A stretch of 64,000 nt of DNA from Candidatus Saccharibacteria bacterium oral taxon 488 (GTDB lineage: Bacteria; Patescibacteriota; Saccharimonadia; Saccharimonadales; Saccharimonadaceae), in NCBI GenBank assembly GCA_005697215.1, contig CP040003.1, positions 825,965 through 889,964 of the forward strand. Reading direction: 5' to 3'. Shown piece by piece: positions 26,593 to 35,652 of the stretch (positions are counted from its first letter, which is position 1; every line of letters begins with the position of its first letter). The notes beneath the pieces are model-generated. The model saw only the letters and a program-made list of their open reading frames with translations. It ran no database searches and was not told where the DNA came from. The position numbers were made by a program, and so were the translations under genes.

Positions 26593-26668
26593 GCCTTTAT
26601 GTTTTGTAAAATAGCCTTTATATTTTCAAAAACAGCCTTTATGTTTTCAAAAACAGCCTTTATGTTTT
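26593..26668. repeat. Four direct repeats with 21-bp period upstream of the HU-like gene
   Basis: The core GCCTTTATGTTTT (one copy GCCTTTATATTTT) starts at 26593, 26614, 26635 and 26656, giving an exact 21-bp period (two helical turns). It begins 28 bp upstream of the HU-like ATG. The phased array could be an operator or a nucleation site for the HU-like protein itself. Too short and too uniform in spacing for a CRISPR array. Confidence 0.85.
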
Positions 26669-26738
26669 AATCGATATATATTGCTATCGGGATATGTGGC
26701 AATTAGCTTCCCGATAATCTGCGTATCACCCCTGTTAA

Positions 26739-27212
26739 CTAGAAAACGTGACCGGCACCCCCTTTCGCTGAATTAGTCTGCGGCGCGGTGTTAGTGGTTG
26801 GCGGCTGTGCTGAGTCGGTTTGACCCGACGGAGCAGTTTGGTTGTTTTGGTTGGCACTATTATTATTCTGTGTTGCTGGTGTTTGTGAGTTTTGGCCAGT
26901 CTGATTTTGGTTAGCACCTGGCACACCGCCCATTTGTCCACCCGTCCCGCCCTGCTGACTATTTTGGCCGCGGCTCATGCCGGGTGGACCGCCAGCCTGA
27001 TTGTTCATGCCGTTTTGCGTGCCACCGACTTGCATGCCGACAACGAAACTCAGGGCGCAAACCACCACACCGCTAACCGCTAAACCAGTGATTACCCCGG
27101 CACTTAAACCGTTCTTGCTAGAGTTTGTGCCATTCGGACGCGGCGCTGGTGGCTGATCATAAACCGCTTCTGGCGTGGTGAGCTGTGCTTGCTTGGTTTG
27201 TGAAATTGCCAT
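26739..27212 (-). CDS. Membrane-anchored Gln/Asn/Gly-rich protein
   Basis: 157 residues. One TM helix at about 36-62 (GVITGLAVSGVVVCALSFVVGM) is followed by a low-complexity tail of Gly, Gln, Asn, Pro and Thr. The N-terminus is probably cytoplasmic and the tail outside. It lies 19 bp downstream of the GT2-GT39 fusion, whose own periplasmic loops are similarly Gly/Pro-rich, so the tail may be the acceptor or partner of that enzyme. This link is inferred. AAAGGAG precedes the ATG. Confidence 0.7.
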   Translation of the reverse strand: MAISQTKQAQLTTPEAVYDQPPAPRPNGTNSSKNGLSAGVITGLAVSGVVVCALSFVVGMQVGGTQNGMNNQAGGPPGMSRGQNSQQGGTGGQMGGVPGANQNQTGQNSQTPATQNNNSANQNNQTAPSGQTDSAQPPTTNTAPQTNSAKGGAGHVF

Positions 27213-27231
27213 AATTTCTCCTTTCGTTACG

Positions 27232-29952
27232 TTACTCTCTCGATAATTCGTACAGTGTTACATCGCTACCTCCATAATTAACGACGGTGCCAGTTTGTTT
27301 GACCCACGCCGTGATTTCATTATTACCGCCGCCTGGGCCGCCACCACCGCGACCATGTGAGCCGATGGCGTAATAGTTGACTTTGCCGTCCTTCACTAAT
27401 TGCTTGAATTGCTCCAGCGTCAGTGGCGTATCGCTACCATTGAATCCACCGACCGCCATGACTGGCTGGCCGCTGGTCAGCTGAAGCGCCGCTGATTCAT
27501 TGGCGCTGGCCACCGCTACCAGCCAGGTTGCGCCGTTTTGATGCTCTACGAGATACTGCACCAACTGGCTGTCCGCCTGCGACGATTCATTATTACTACC
27601 CTGCATCGCCGTCGAACTCGGCCCGGCCGTTGGGATACTGCCAGTGTGTACGACATTGACTGTTGCCAACGTATACACCGTCGGGGCGAGTGTGCAGGCA
27701 GCTAGGGCAGTGATAATTGCCAAGTTTTGCAGCCACCGCCGCGGTGCGTAAAGATTAACTAACAATCCAATCATTCCCGTCAGACCCAACAGGCCCACTA
27801 TCCACACCAGCCACGTCATCGTGCCGGCGTAACCGAGGATAATTACTGCAATCACCGCCGTCACGCCGACCAGTACTGGTAGTAGCCACGCATATGGTTT
27901 GCGCCTAGTATAAGCACCCCACAAAAACGGCAGACTAATACCAACGAGTGCCGCCACCGCCGGCGCCATCACCACCACGTAGTACGGGTGAATCACACCG
28001 CTGGTCATGCTGAAAATCACGATGTGAATCAGTAGCCACAGCATCCAGAAAATTACTGCCGCTCGTCCACGATTGGTGCGTGGCGTTTTTCGCAAAATCC
28101 ATAGCATCAGCCCACCACCCACCAGCGCCAAGACCAACAACCAAGCAATATTTGGCCCAAAATCATTGTTAAAGATCCTGAAAATTCCCGTTTGCCCACC
28201 AAAGCCCGTACCACCCGGACCATGCCCGCCACCAGGGCCACCGCCCATACCACCCGGCATCATACCGGCGCCATCTGCCATAGTCTGCGTGGTATTACCA
28301 GCAGTTTGAAGTGTTGTCGTACCGCCTATTCCACCACTTGGTGGCACACCACCCGGGCCACCACCTCCACCACGCCCACCGAGCAATCGACCAAAGCCGT
28401 TATAGCCAAATATCAAGCTCCAAATATTGTTATCGTTAGTGCTGCCCACCCACGGCCGACTACCAGCTGGCGTCAGCCAGACCAACGCACTCCACCACAG
28501 CGTCGACATCGTGGTGATTATGCCGGCAAACATCACGTGTAAAAATCGCATCACAATCGGTGGCTTGGCAAACACCAGATAGACCACTACCATCGCTGGT
28601 AATACCATCAGCCCTTGGAGCATTTTGGTGTTAAACGCCAGTCCTGTGAATAGTCCCGCCAGACCCAGCCACAGTAGCGGCCGCTTACCCTCCAGCGAGC
28701 GTAAAAACGCATAGCCACTAGCCGTCAACATCAATGTCAAAATAGCATCAGGGTTGTTAAAGCCAAACATCAGTGCCGCCACTGGTGTAAATGCCAGTAC
28801 CGCCCCAGCAATTGCCGCACTCATGAAACCGAACTGCCGTTTTACTGCCTCGTACACCAGCCACACCGAACCAACTCCCGCCAGCACACTTGGCAGCAAC
28901 ATCGAGAAGCTTGAAAAACCAAACAACCGAGCGCATAGTCCCATCACCATCGTCGCTAATGGTGGCTTATCAATCGACACGTAATTTGCCGCGTCCAAAC
29001 TACCAAACAACCACGCCGTCCAATCCTGACTGGCCGCCTGCACCGCCGCCGCATAGTAACTATTGGCCATGCCGTTATGCAGCACACCAAACAAATACAA
29101 CCCACCAGTCAGCGCCAACAACACCGGTAGCGTCCACTTCTCAAACCACGATCGCTTGTCTAGCTCCTTATTGACGCGGTACAGCCCTTTCAGATCATCG
29201 ACGGCCGTTTTCACAATTTTCACGCGGCTATCCATATCCTCAATCCAGGTTACCGGCTGCTCGTGAATCGGCACACCCGCCCGCTCAGTTTTGATCAGTA
29301 ATTCAGTGTCAAAAAACCACTCATTGTCTTTGATTTTCGGCAAGAATTTTGCGGCGACATCCCGGCGAATCGCCTTGAAACCACATTGCGCGTCGCTAAA
29401 CTTGGTGCCTGACGTCCATTTGATAATGTTGTTATAGCAACGCGAGATGAGCTCCCGCTTCAGCCCACGGCTAGTTCTAGAACCTTTCATCAGCCGCGAA
29501 CCAATCGCCACGCCAGCTTCGCCCGCCACTAGTGGTTGAATCATCGGCAGAAAATCATCCAGGCTAGTCGATAGATCAACATCCATATAGGTCAAGATGT
29601 CGGCTGGGCTATTCTGCCAGACTCGTTTGAGCGCTCGCCCGCGACCGCGCTCCGCCAGGCTGACCACCCGCACCGACTGATGTTTTTCCGCTAAGTTCTC
29701 GGCAATTTCCAGCGTCTTGTCCTGACTACCGTTGTCCGCGATGGTGATTTGGTAACGATACGGCAAATGCTTTGCCATATACTCATCAAGCGTCGTGATA
29801 CTTTTTTGGAGAATCTTTTCTTCATTGAGCACCGGCACGACAATATCAATGAGCGGACGGGTAATCGCCCGAAATGGCGGCTGGCTCTCAGTAGCGGCGA
29901 GGTGTCGCGACCGAGCCAGCGGTTGGGTTATGGTTGCTGCTTTCATAGTCAT
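27232..29952 (-). CDS. GT2 glycosyltransferase fused to GT39/ArnT-like membrane mannosyltransferase
   Basis: 906 residues. Residues ~35-265 are a DPM1-like GT2 domain (VPVLNEEKIL, ADNGSQDKT, YMDVDLSTSL as DxD), which loads a sugar onto polyprenyl phosphate. From ~280 a GT-C enzyme follows with about 12 TM helices and the SIDKPPLATM motif typical of ArnT/PMT-like transferases. Long Gly/Pro-rich loops (about 530-600) and a C-terminal outer domain ending DVTLYELSRE complete it. The fusion joins synthesis and use of a lipid-linked sugar in one chain. Similar GT39 proteins with Gly-rich loops occur in actinobacteria, the usual hosts. TATAGT lies 7 nt before the ATG. Confidence 0.88.
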   Translation of the reverse strand: MTMKAATITQPLARSRHLAATESQPPFRAITRPLIDIVVPVLNEEKILQKSITTLDEYMAKHLPYRYQITIADNGSQDKTLEIAENLAEKHQSVRVVSLAERGRGRALKRVWQNSPADILTYMDVDLSTSLDDFLPMIQPLVAGEAGVAIGSRLMKGSRTSRGLKRELISRCYNNIIKWTSGTKFSDAQCGFKAIRRDVAAKFLPKIKDNEWFFDTELLIKTERAGVPIHEQPVTWIEDMDSRVKIVKTAVDDLKGLYRVNKELDKRSWFEKWTLPVLLALTGGLYLFGVLHNGMANSYYAAAVQAASQDWTAWLFGSLDAANYVSIDKPPLATMVMGLCARLFGFSSFSMLLPSVLAGVGSVWLVYEAVKRQFGFMSAAIAGAVLAFTPVAALMFGFNNPDAILTLMLTASGYAFLRSLEGKRPLLWLGLAGLFTGLAFNTKMLQGLMVLPAMVVVYLVFAKPPIVMRFLHVMFAGIITTMSTLWWSALVWLTPAGSRPWVGSTNDNNIWSLIFGYNGFGRLLGGRGGGGGPGGVPPSGGIGGTTTLQTAGNTTQTMADGAGMMPGGMGGGPGGGHGPGGTGFGGQTGIFRIFNNDFGPNIAWLLVLALVGGGLMLWILRKTPRTNRGRAAVIFWMLWLLIHIVIFSMTSGVIHPYYVVVMAPAVAALVGISLPFLWGAYTRRKPYAWLLPVLVGVTAVIAVIILGYAGTMTWLVWIVGLLGLTGMIGLLVNLYAPRRWLQNLAIITALAACTLAPTVYTLATVNVVHTGSIPTAGPSSTAMQGSNNESSQADSQLVQYLVEHQNGATWLVAVASANESAALQLTSGQPVMAVGGFNGSDTPLTLEQFKQLVKDGKVNYYAIGSHGRGGGGPGGGNNEITAWVKQTGTVVNYGGSDVTLYELSRE

Positions 29953-29959
29953 GCTAGCA

Positions 29960-29965
29960 ACTATA
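29960..29965 (-). promoter_or_regulatory. -10 box of the GT2-GT39 gene
   Basis: Minus-strand TATAGT ends 7 nt before the ATG at 29952; a leaderless transcript is predicted. Confidence 0.5.
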
Positions 29966-30094
29966 AATAATCTCTCTGTAAAAATACTTTAAGCCATTTT
30001 CGGGGAATATTATATTTTGGCCAACCACAAATTAAGTAGACCTATGAGTTTAGGTAAAATTTTTAACAAACTATCATCAGCCATCACAAAATCA

Positions 30095-30138
30095 GAGCAA
30101 AGAAAAGACGCCTCCATAGGAGTGTATTTTCTTTGCTC
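30095..30138. terminator. Long hairpin, probable terminator of the HNH/TIGR02391 operon
   Basis: Perfect 12-bp outer arms GAGCAAAGAAAA (30095-30106) and TTTTCTTTGCTC (30127-30138) enclose a second CTCC/GGAG stem. The T-rich arm on the minus strand suits termination of the leftward genes. Its CTCC/GGAG core with flanking AAGAAAA/TTTTCTT resembles the terminator beside tRNA-Asn. Confidence 0.55.
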
Positions 30139-30245
30139 ACTACGATAAATGAAGTTATAACTTTGGCTAAGCAATTTTAATCACCATAAAGTCCTTTGCG
30201 AACACCTATCAATCCCCCTACAGCGTTAATTGGCCATTCAGTTGG

Positions 30246-30950
30246 CTAGTCAAAATCACTTAGGTAGGGATGTATACATACGAAAATGCGATCATCACTG
30301 TTACCAACTTGAACATTACCATCAAGATTAGACCCAAATATATTAAACACCACATAACCTATAGCCAATGATGCAGCCCAAATCATTTTTCCATCATTAA
30401 TCTGATCCTTTATCTTATTTACTGATAATCTATCGACTTCAGCTCTCGTTACTTGTTTTATTTCAAATGAAGAAATCGGCTGTTCGGTGTGTTTCATACC
30501 TCCAAACTCAAGTCGCCAGCCAATATGAACCATCATATTATCTAGTGGTACAATTCTTGAATTATACAGTTGTGAATAAAATTCTTTTGGTATCTGAAAA
30601 GCACCTCCTATTGTCTTACTAATTATTAGTACGGTTTTTTGCACCCATAATGCAATAATGGCCTGTTCATCTCTAGAATAACTAGCTGGTCTATGTTCAA
30701 AAATAAGCGGACCGAGTAGCTTACTGGCTCTTGTCTCTATATCAGACATCCATCCGTTATTGCATTTTTCGCAAACAATTTTTATCTTGTCTTGAAAAAT
30801 TGAGCTTTGCCAATTTCTGCTTAAATCATCGCCCCTTACTTCATTATTACCTTTAGTGCCTTTCGCAAACTTCTGAGATAGCCAGTCGGAAAATATATGT
30901 TCTCGCGAAATATTTTTACTAGAACCGCAAAAAACACAAACTCTAGACAT
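30246..30950 (-). CDS. HNH-like nuclease with paired CxxC motifs
   Basis: 234 residues. It starts VCVFCGSSKNISREHIFSDW (C5, C8, H18) and continues with VCEKCNNGW (C60, C63, N64), the zinc-supported HNH/McrA-like arrangement. The remainder is unrecognised. It overlaps the TIGR02391 gene by 8 bp and is AT-rich. The pair lies next to a tRNA gene, so a defence or mobile-element origin is likely. Nuclease activity is inferred from motifs only. Confidence 0.75.
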   Translation of the reverse strand: MSRVCVFCGSSKNISREHIFSDWLSQKFAKGTKGNNEVRGDDLSRNWQSSIFQDKIKIVCEKCNNGWMSDIETRASKLLGPLIFEHRPASYSRDEQAIIALWVQKTVLIISKTIGGAFQIPKEFYSQLYNSRIVPLDNMMVHIGWRLEFGGMKHTEQPISSFEIKQVTRAEVDRLSVNKIKDQINDGKMIWAASLAIGYVVFNIFGSNLDGNVQVGNSDDRIFVCIHPYLSDFD

Positions 30951-32055
30951 CAGTTTTACCGCTTGAACATGAAGTGAGCTCAGGATGCTCCTTTAGGATG
31001 TCATATCCGGGTTTTGCAAGTTTATAACGTGGCGTGCCCCTTGAGCTATACTCGAGAGTTAACAGTCCCCATAAAACCATTTGGTCAAGGTTCGCTTCAA
31101 ATTCGGCCGCATCTACTTTATTCAATTCGTCCATAAGACTAGCGTTTTTAATCTCTCCTACCGGACGAATGAAACTGCCACCCATAGTTCGCAAAACGAG
31201 TAGCTCCTTGTAGTCAGTCATGGCTCCAAAGAGCCTCAGTGCTAAAATCTGAATTGCATCAAGTGTTACTCGAGTTTCATCCATAGCGTTTTTTTGTATC
31301 TTTTTTGAGGAACTGGTGCTATCTAGCTTCGTTTTTGGTTGCTCAATTTTTTCTCGCACCTCACTATCATCTAATAGACGCATTGCTAAGCTGCTCAACG
31401 TGAGATACTCATAGGCACGTACTGAATCATTTATATTACCATCTGATGTATGGCTCTTTTCATTACGAAACCGATCAATAGCCATAGTCAAGAATTTGAC
31501 GGCACTCTGGAAATCATTGTCAACATTTTCTGCTGACGCGCCTTTAATATACAGCCCACCTTTACCAAATGCTTCAGATCCAGTTTCGTATGTAGTTAGT
31601 TCGCGGAGCCTATCGCGAACAACCTTAAAACTTTTTTCGACAGCTTCTGGATAATACCCATCTGTATACAGTTTAGAACACTTTTGTTTAACATTTTTAT
31701 GCAAATTCTCTAAAGCTTGAGTGCTTATCGGCTTCTCAGTGTTACTCACCTTTTTACTCTTTAAAAATTCTAGAATACCAATTAAGAGACTACGACACTT
31801 ATTTAAATTTATAAAATAAGCTTCAGTCCTTCGCTTAGCATTAATATTAGGATTAAGGTTGATAACAGCTCTATGTTCACCACTGAGCAGATGGAAATCC
31901 CGAACCTCACCAGCTTTTTCACCTAATATATCTCTTAATAAAAGCTCAGTTTGTGTGTGCCATGATTTATAATTATCATAATTTTCAGCCCTTTCAAGGT
32001 CATCAATCTTATCAATCTGATCTTTCAATAACCGTATTTGTGCGCTATTTTTCAT
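30943..32055 (-). CDS. TIGR02391/Ymh-domain protein
   Basis: About 370 residues. The central region has the Ymh pattern: SKLYTDGYYPEAVEKSFKVV, then LRELTTYETGSEAFGKGGL, then AIDRFRNEKSHTSDG. The domain is common in phage-defence loci but its activity is unclear. A C-terminal winged-helix-like part (about 300-360) follows. I place the start at the ATG at 32055, which has GTGGAG at Shine-Dalgarno distance; a GTG at 32067 would add four residues. Confidence 0.78.
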   Translation of the reverse strand: MKNSAQIRLLKDQIDKIDDLERAENYDNYKSWHTQTELLLRDILGEKAGEVRDFHLLSGEHRAVINLNPNINAKRRTEAYFINLNKCRSLLIGILEFLKSKKVSNTEKPISTQALENLHKNVKQKCSKLYTDGYYPEAVEKSFKVVRDRLRELTTYETGSEAFGKGGLYIKGASAENVDNDFQSAVKFLTMAIDRFRNEKSHTSDGNINDSVRAYEYLTLSSLAMRLLDDSEVREKIEQPKTKLDSTSSSKKIQKNAMDETRVTLDAIQILALRLFGAMTDYKELLVLRTMGGSFIRPVGEIKNASLMDELNKVDAAEFEANLDQMVLWGLLTLEYSSRGTPRYKLAKPGYDILKEHPELTSCSSGKTDV

Positions 32056-32220
32056 ACATATCTCCACCTAGATTATACATCAATCAGAAAAGTGATAAAT
32101 TAGCCTGAATTACCCTTTAAATAGTATTTTGAGATTCTACTTAATCCCTTTACAGCTCCATACGACTGCTAAGACAACTGTTTGGAATAACCAATACCTT
32201 TGGCCATTTTAGTCAACAAA

Positions 32221-32246
32221 GAAAAAACACCTCCCTGGGGAAGTGT
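32221..32246 (-). terminator. Terminator of tRNA-Asn
   Basis: On the minus strand ACACTTCC (32246-32239) pairs with GGAGGTGT (32234-32227), with one G-T wobble, and is followed by a run of T. It begins 8 bp past the tRNA 3' end. The flanking AAGAAAA/TTTTCTT symmetry could let it work in both directions. Confidence 0.75.
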
Positions 32247-32253
32247 CTTTTCT

Positions 32254-32328
32254 TGGCTCCGGGGGCGGGGTTCGAACCCGCGGCCTATTGGTTAACAGCC
32301 AACCGCTCTACCGCTGAGCTACCCCGGA
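32254..32328 (-). tRNA. tRNA-Asn (GTT)
   Basis: A 75-nt cloverleaf on the minus strand. The acceptor stem TCCGGGG pairs with CCCCGGA; the D-arm has AGCTCAGCGGTAGAGC; the anticodon loop CTGTTAA gives anticodon GTT; the T-arm has GGTTCGAACC; discriminator G and an encoded CCA end the gene. An unknown HNH/TIGR02391 pair lies directly downstream, a typical position for integrated DNA. Confidence 0.96.
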
Positions 32329-32369
32329 ATACGTGTCGTATTATAGCGAGTTTTCAATCAGTTGTAAAG

Positions 32370-32702
32370 TTACCGGCGGACGATTTCCAGGGCTTTTTTC
32401 AAGATTTCTGCCTCCAGGCGCGATTTCTCATCATCCGCCGCTTCCCGCTGCTTAATCTCCTTCACCAAGTTTTGCCACCAAGCCTCTTTTTCCACCTGGT
32501 GCAGCACCAATGACCGCACCTCGCCGTCGCGCTTATCTAGCATCCCGGCCGCCACCAAATTATCGACATGCTTGGCCACCGTTGAGACCGACTTGTACCC
32601 CAGCGCCCGCATAATTTCCCGTAGCGTCGGACTGTAGCCATTGCCCTTAATAAACCCATCGATAAAATCCAGCAGTATTTTTTGCTTTTTTGTTGGCTGC
32701 AT
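32370..32702 (-). CDS. LexA-type HTH protein without peptidase domain
   Basis: 110 residues from the ATG at 32702, 6 nt after a TATACT box; an in-frame extension to 32726 is unlikely. QKILLDFIDGFIKGNGYSPT and LREIMRALGYKSVSTVAKHV form the LexA N-terminal winged helix-turn-helix. The S24 autoproteolysis domain is absent and replaced by a charged coiled-coil-like tail. It could be a truncated SOS-type repressor controlled in another way. Confidence 0.8.
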   Translation of the reverse strand: MQPTKKQKILLDFIDGFIKGNGYSPTLREIMRALGYKSVSTVAKHVDNLVAAGMLDKRDGEVRSLVLHQVEKEAWWQNLVKEIKQREAADDEKSRLEAEILKKALEIVRR

Positions 32703-32708
32703 GCCTTT

Positions 32709-32741
32709 AGTATAACCTGCCCGCACTATTTGCGCTATACT
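32709..32741. promoter_or_regulatory. Divergent leaderless promoters, lexA-like and polymerase/ligase genes
   Basis: Minus: TATACT at 32709-32714, 6 nt before the ATG at 32702. Plus: TATACT at 32736-32741, 6 nt before a GTG at 32748. The two start codons are only 45 bp apart. Confidence 0.6.
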
Positions 32742-32747
32742 AAAGAG

Positions 32748-34244
32748 GTGAAGCGAGTATCATCAACGATGTATGTGTGGCTACTGGCCGTTGTGTTGTT
32801 TGGCGGCGCGCTGTCACTACAGCCGAGCATCAGTCTGGCGATGCTTGATTTTCCATCATTCCGCATTGGACTATATCAAGTGGCGGTGATCAGTGTGGTT
32901 GGCTGCGGTCTGGGTATAGCGGTGCGCCAGCGACTGTGGCTCCAAGGGCGATGGTGGTGGCTCGGCATTAGCATGCTGGCTATCACCAGTATCGTTGGGC
33001 TGTTATTATCCTATGTCCGAGCGCGTACCGCATTATACACGGCATCGCTTTTATTGCTGCTGATAACCGCAGTATGCGCTGCCCTGATGTACCGGTCATT
33101 ATCGACGAGTGATCGGCGCCGTCTCATGACAATTGGCCTGTGGAGCGGCATTGTGTTTGGTATATTAGCGGTGCTGCAGCTCATCATCGCCCACATTGAG
33201 CCAACGGCGTTCGGTACGCTCTGCTCAGGTTGTCACGCCGGCGTGTTTGGCTTTGTCAGGATCAATTTATTTGCCGCTGAGCCGCAATTTTTAGCAAGTA
33301 GCTTACTGCCAGCCCTGTTTGTTGGACTGTGCTGGCGAGAAAGGCGGCAACTGGCAGGCTGGAGCGTTTTTAGTAGCAGTGTGGCGATCAGCCTGACCTT
33401 TTCGCGCGGTGCGTTTATCGCGATAATCGGTGCGTGCATCGTGTATGGTATCGTCCGCTGTTGGCAGCGGTGTAGAAGCGAGGCTCGTTCCATTGACACC
33501 GCGGAGCCTATTCATCGTGACGTGTGGCGTCAACTCGGCATCATCACGGCCGGGTTCGTGATTGGATGCACTCTACTGCTGGTATCAGCGGTGGTTCGCT
33601 ATCACAACACACCGCACATTGCCTATAATACTGCAGTGAGCATGCTTGACCAGTTGTCGCTCGGCCGCATCAAATTACCGCAGAAAAATACCATCCCGAC
33701 GCCGGGCAGCACACCCTCACCGCAAGCACCACCAACCAACGAGACCACGGCACCGCAATCATCACCGTCACCGCCCGCCACCCAACCAAACCAGCCCACA
33801 CCACCAGCCAATTTCCAGCCATCGGGTTTCGTCGCCGCTTCGGCTAATGACCGACTCAACGCCGCTCAACTGGCGCTCCGAGCCTGGGCAGCAAGTCCAC
33901 GCACCATACTCTTTGGGACTGGCCTTGGCAATCTCGGCAGCTTTATCCAACATCAGCTACATCAACCGGTATCGACCGACCACACGGTGTATATTTTCTA
34001 CGTTTTGCTGCTGAGTAATATCGGCGTTGTCGGTGTGCTACCGCTTCTAGCCCTGCTCACTGTCACGCTATGGCGCAGTGGCCGATGGCTACTAAAACCG
34101 TGGGGGCGATTTGCCTTACTGTTAACGACGGCCATCGCCATCCACTTTTGGTTTTTTGGCAGCTTGATCAACTCGGTACATTGCCTTGCATGGATTGGTA
34201 TTTTCTTGTATAATCACCCCAAAGGTCATGAAGAAGAACTCTGA
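32748..34244 (+). CDS. O-antigen ligase/polymerase-like membrane protein
   Basis: 498 residues from GTG 32748, which lies 6 nt after TATACT; an ATG at 32769 is the alternative. About 10-12 TM helices, a large Pro/Thr/Ser-rich outer loop (about 310-360) and a following soluble stretch with ANDRLNAAQLALRAW and LFGTGLGNLGSF are typical of the Wzy/WaaL (O-antigen ligase) superfamily. It would polymerise or attach surface glycan outside the membrane. It overlaps the next gene by 17 bp, heading a glycan operon. Confidence 0.8.
   Translation: MKRVSSTMYVWLLAVVLFGGALSLQPSISLAMLDFPSFRIGLYQVAVISVVGCGLGIAVRQRLWLQGRWWWLGISMLAITSIVGLLLSYVRARTALYTASLLLLLITAVCAALMYRSLSTSDRRRLMTIGLWSGIVFGILAVLQLIIAHIEPTAFGTLCSGCHAGVFGFVRINLFAAEPQFLASSLLPALFVGLCWRERRQLAGWSVFSSSVAISLTFSRGAFIAIIGACIVYGIVRCWQRCRSEARSIDTAEPIHRDVWRQLGIITAGFVIGCTLLLVSAVVRYHNTPHIAYNTAVSMLDQLSLGRIKLPQKNTIPTPGSTPSPQAPPTNETTAPQSSPSPPATQPNQPTPPANFQPSGFVAASANDRLNAAQLALRAWAASPRTILFGTGLGNLGSFIQHQLHQPVSTDHTVYIFYVLLLSNIGVVGVLPLLALLTVTLWRSGRWLLKPWGRFALLLTTAIAIHFWFFGSLINSVHCLAWIGIFLYNHPKGHEEEL
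34209..34214 (+). promoter_or_regulatory. Internal -10-like box before the sugar transferase
   Basis: TATAAT inside the end of the ligase gene, 13 nt before the ATG at 34228, with AAAGG between. It may give the sugar transferase its own promoter. Confidence 0.4.
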
Positions 34245-35652
34245 TTTTTACTTCAAATTGGTGTTGATCGGGCTGGACGTACTGGCGCTAGTTGGTGCGT
34301 TCACGGCGGCATACATCATGCGCGTATCACTCGACACGCGACCCTTCCATGTGCAAATTGGAGCGCTGGAGTTTATCACGTCGATTGTGCTGATGCTGCC
34401 GCTGTGGGTTGTCTTGTTCTCGTTTTTTGGGCTATACGACCGTGAACACTATATTCATCCGCTGCGTGAATTTTGGCGGCTTGGTATGGCGGCGGTTTGC
34501 GGCATCATGATGATGATTTCCTTCAGCTTCTTTAGCAACACGCCGCTCTTTCCGGCCAAGATGGTGGTGATTTACGCGCTGATCATCAGCTTTGTCATCT
34601 TACTCATTCTGCGTAGCGCTGCCAATATCGTGCGGCTGCATCTGCTGCGCAAAAACATCGGCATCAAGCGCGTGGCGCTGGTCGGCAATGCCGAATCGAC
34701 GCGGACGCTGGCCGAGTTTATCAGCGCCCATCCCTCAACCGGCTTTCATCTCAGTGCCATCATATCCAAAGACGGACTCATCCCGCCACGGCTCAAGGGT
34801 TTGCGGCGCTCGACACTGGCATCGGCCTTGACTCGCGATAAAATTGACGCCATTATTCAGACCGACACTGCTCGCAGCGAAGCGCACTATAACTTGGCGG
34901 AGCAGCACTATCTCGATTTTTATCAAGCGCCAGCCCTCGACGGTCTGATGACCGCACGGCATACGGTCGAGATTATCAATTCCGTGCCACTAGCGTATAT
35001 TCACCCAACACCGCTAGCCACCGGCTACGGACGCGTGGTCAAACGGTTGATGGATCTCATCGGTGCGACCATCGGCATTATTATCACCTCACCAATTATG
35101 CTGCTAGTGGCAATCGCCGTTAAGCTCGGCGACCCGCGCGGCCCCGTACTGATGCATGGGCAGCAGCGGCGACGCTTGACTCAGTTTAATCGCCCGTTCA
35201 AGGTGTATAAGTTTCGCTCGCACTACGCCAAGTTTGACGGCAAGACTGACGAGGAAGTATTCACGATGATCGGCAAGCCAGAGCTGATCGACGAATATCG
35301 GCAGAACGGCGACAAGCTCGATCATGACTTTCGCGTCACACCAGTCGGTCGTTTCATCCGCCGGTTTAGCCTCGACGAGCTGCCGCAGTTATTTAACGTT
35401 ATCAAGGGCGATATTAGCCTCGTTGGGCCGCGGGCGCTGGTGCCGCATGAGTTGAGTAATTATGAAAAAAAGCACACGCTGCTGACGGTCAAATCTGGCC
35501 TGACTGGCCTAGCGGTTGTGTCGGGGCGGCGCAGTATCGGCTTTGAAGAGCGGCGGCGACTGGATCTCTACTATGTACAAAACTGGAGTTTATGGCTGGA
35601 TATCACCATCCTCCTCAAGACCTGCCTGGTCATCTTTAAAAAGGAGTCTTGA
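34228..35652 (+). CDS. Priming sugar transferase (WbaP/WcaJ type)
   Basis: 474 residues from ATG 34228, with AAAGG upstream; the frame reaches 34186 but that lies within the upstream gene. There are four N-terminal TM helices and a CoA-binding-like domain (about 140-250). The C-terminal bacterial sugar transferase domain has [48 protein letters not shown] and [11 protein letters not shown]. It transfers a sugar-1-phosphate to undecaprenyl phosphate, the first step of the surface glycan. The TGATG junction couples it to the next gene. Confidence 0.93.
   Translation: MKKNSDFYFKLVLIGLDVLALVGAFTAAYIMRVSLDTRPFHVQIGALEFITSIVLMLPLWVVLFSFFGLYDREHYIHPLREFWRLGMAAVCGIMMMISFSFFSNTPLFPAKMVVIYALIISFVILLILRSAANIVRLHLLRKNIGIKRVALVGNAESTRTLAEFISAHPSTGFHLSAIISKDGLIPPRLKGLRRSTLASALTRDKIDAIIQTDTARSEAHYNLAEQHYLDFYQAPALDGLMTARHTVEIINSVPLAYIHPTPLATGYGRVVKRLMDLIGATIGIIITSPIMLLVAIAVKLGDPRGPVLMHGQQRRRLTQFNRPFKVYKFRSHYAKFDGKTDEEVFTMIGKPELIDEYRQNGDKLDHDFRVTPVGRFIRRFSLDELPQLFNVIKGDISLVGPRALVPHELSNYEKKHTLLTVKSGLTGLAVVSGRRSIGFEERRRLDLYYVQNWSLWLDITILLKTCLVIFKKES

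Noticed and set aside
26593-26668. Possible CRISPR array
   Set aside because: The period is 21 bp with no unique spacers and no cas genes nearby; these are plain tandem repeats.
32254-32328. tRNA-Asn as a proven integration (att) site
   Set aside because: No direct repeat of the tRNA 3' end and no integrase were found in the window.
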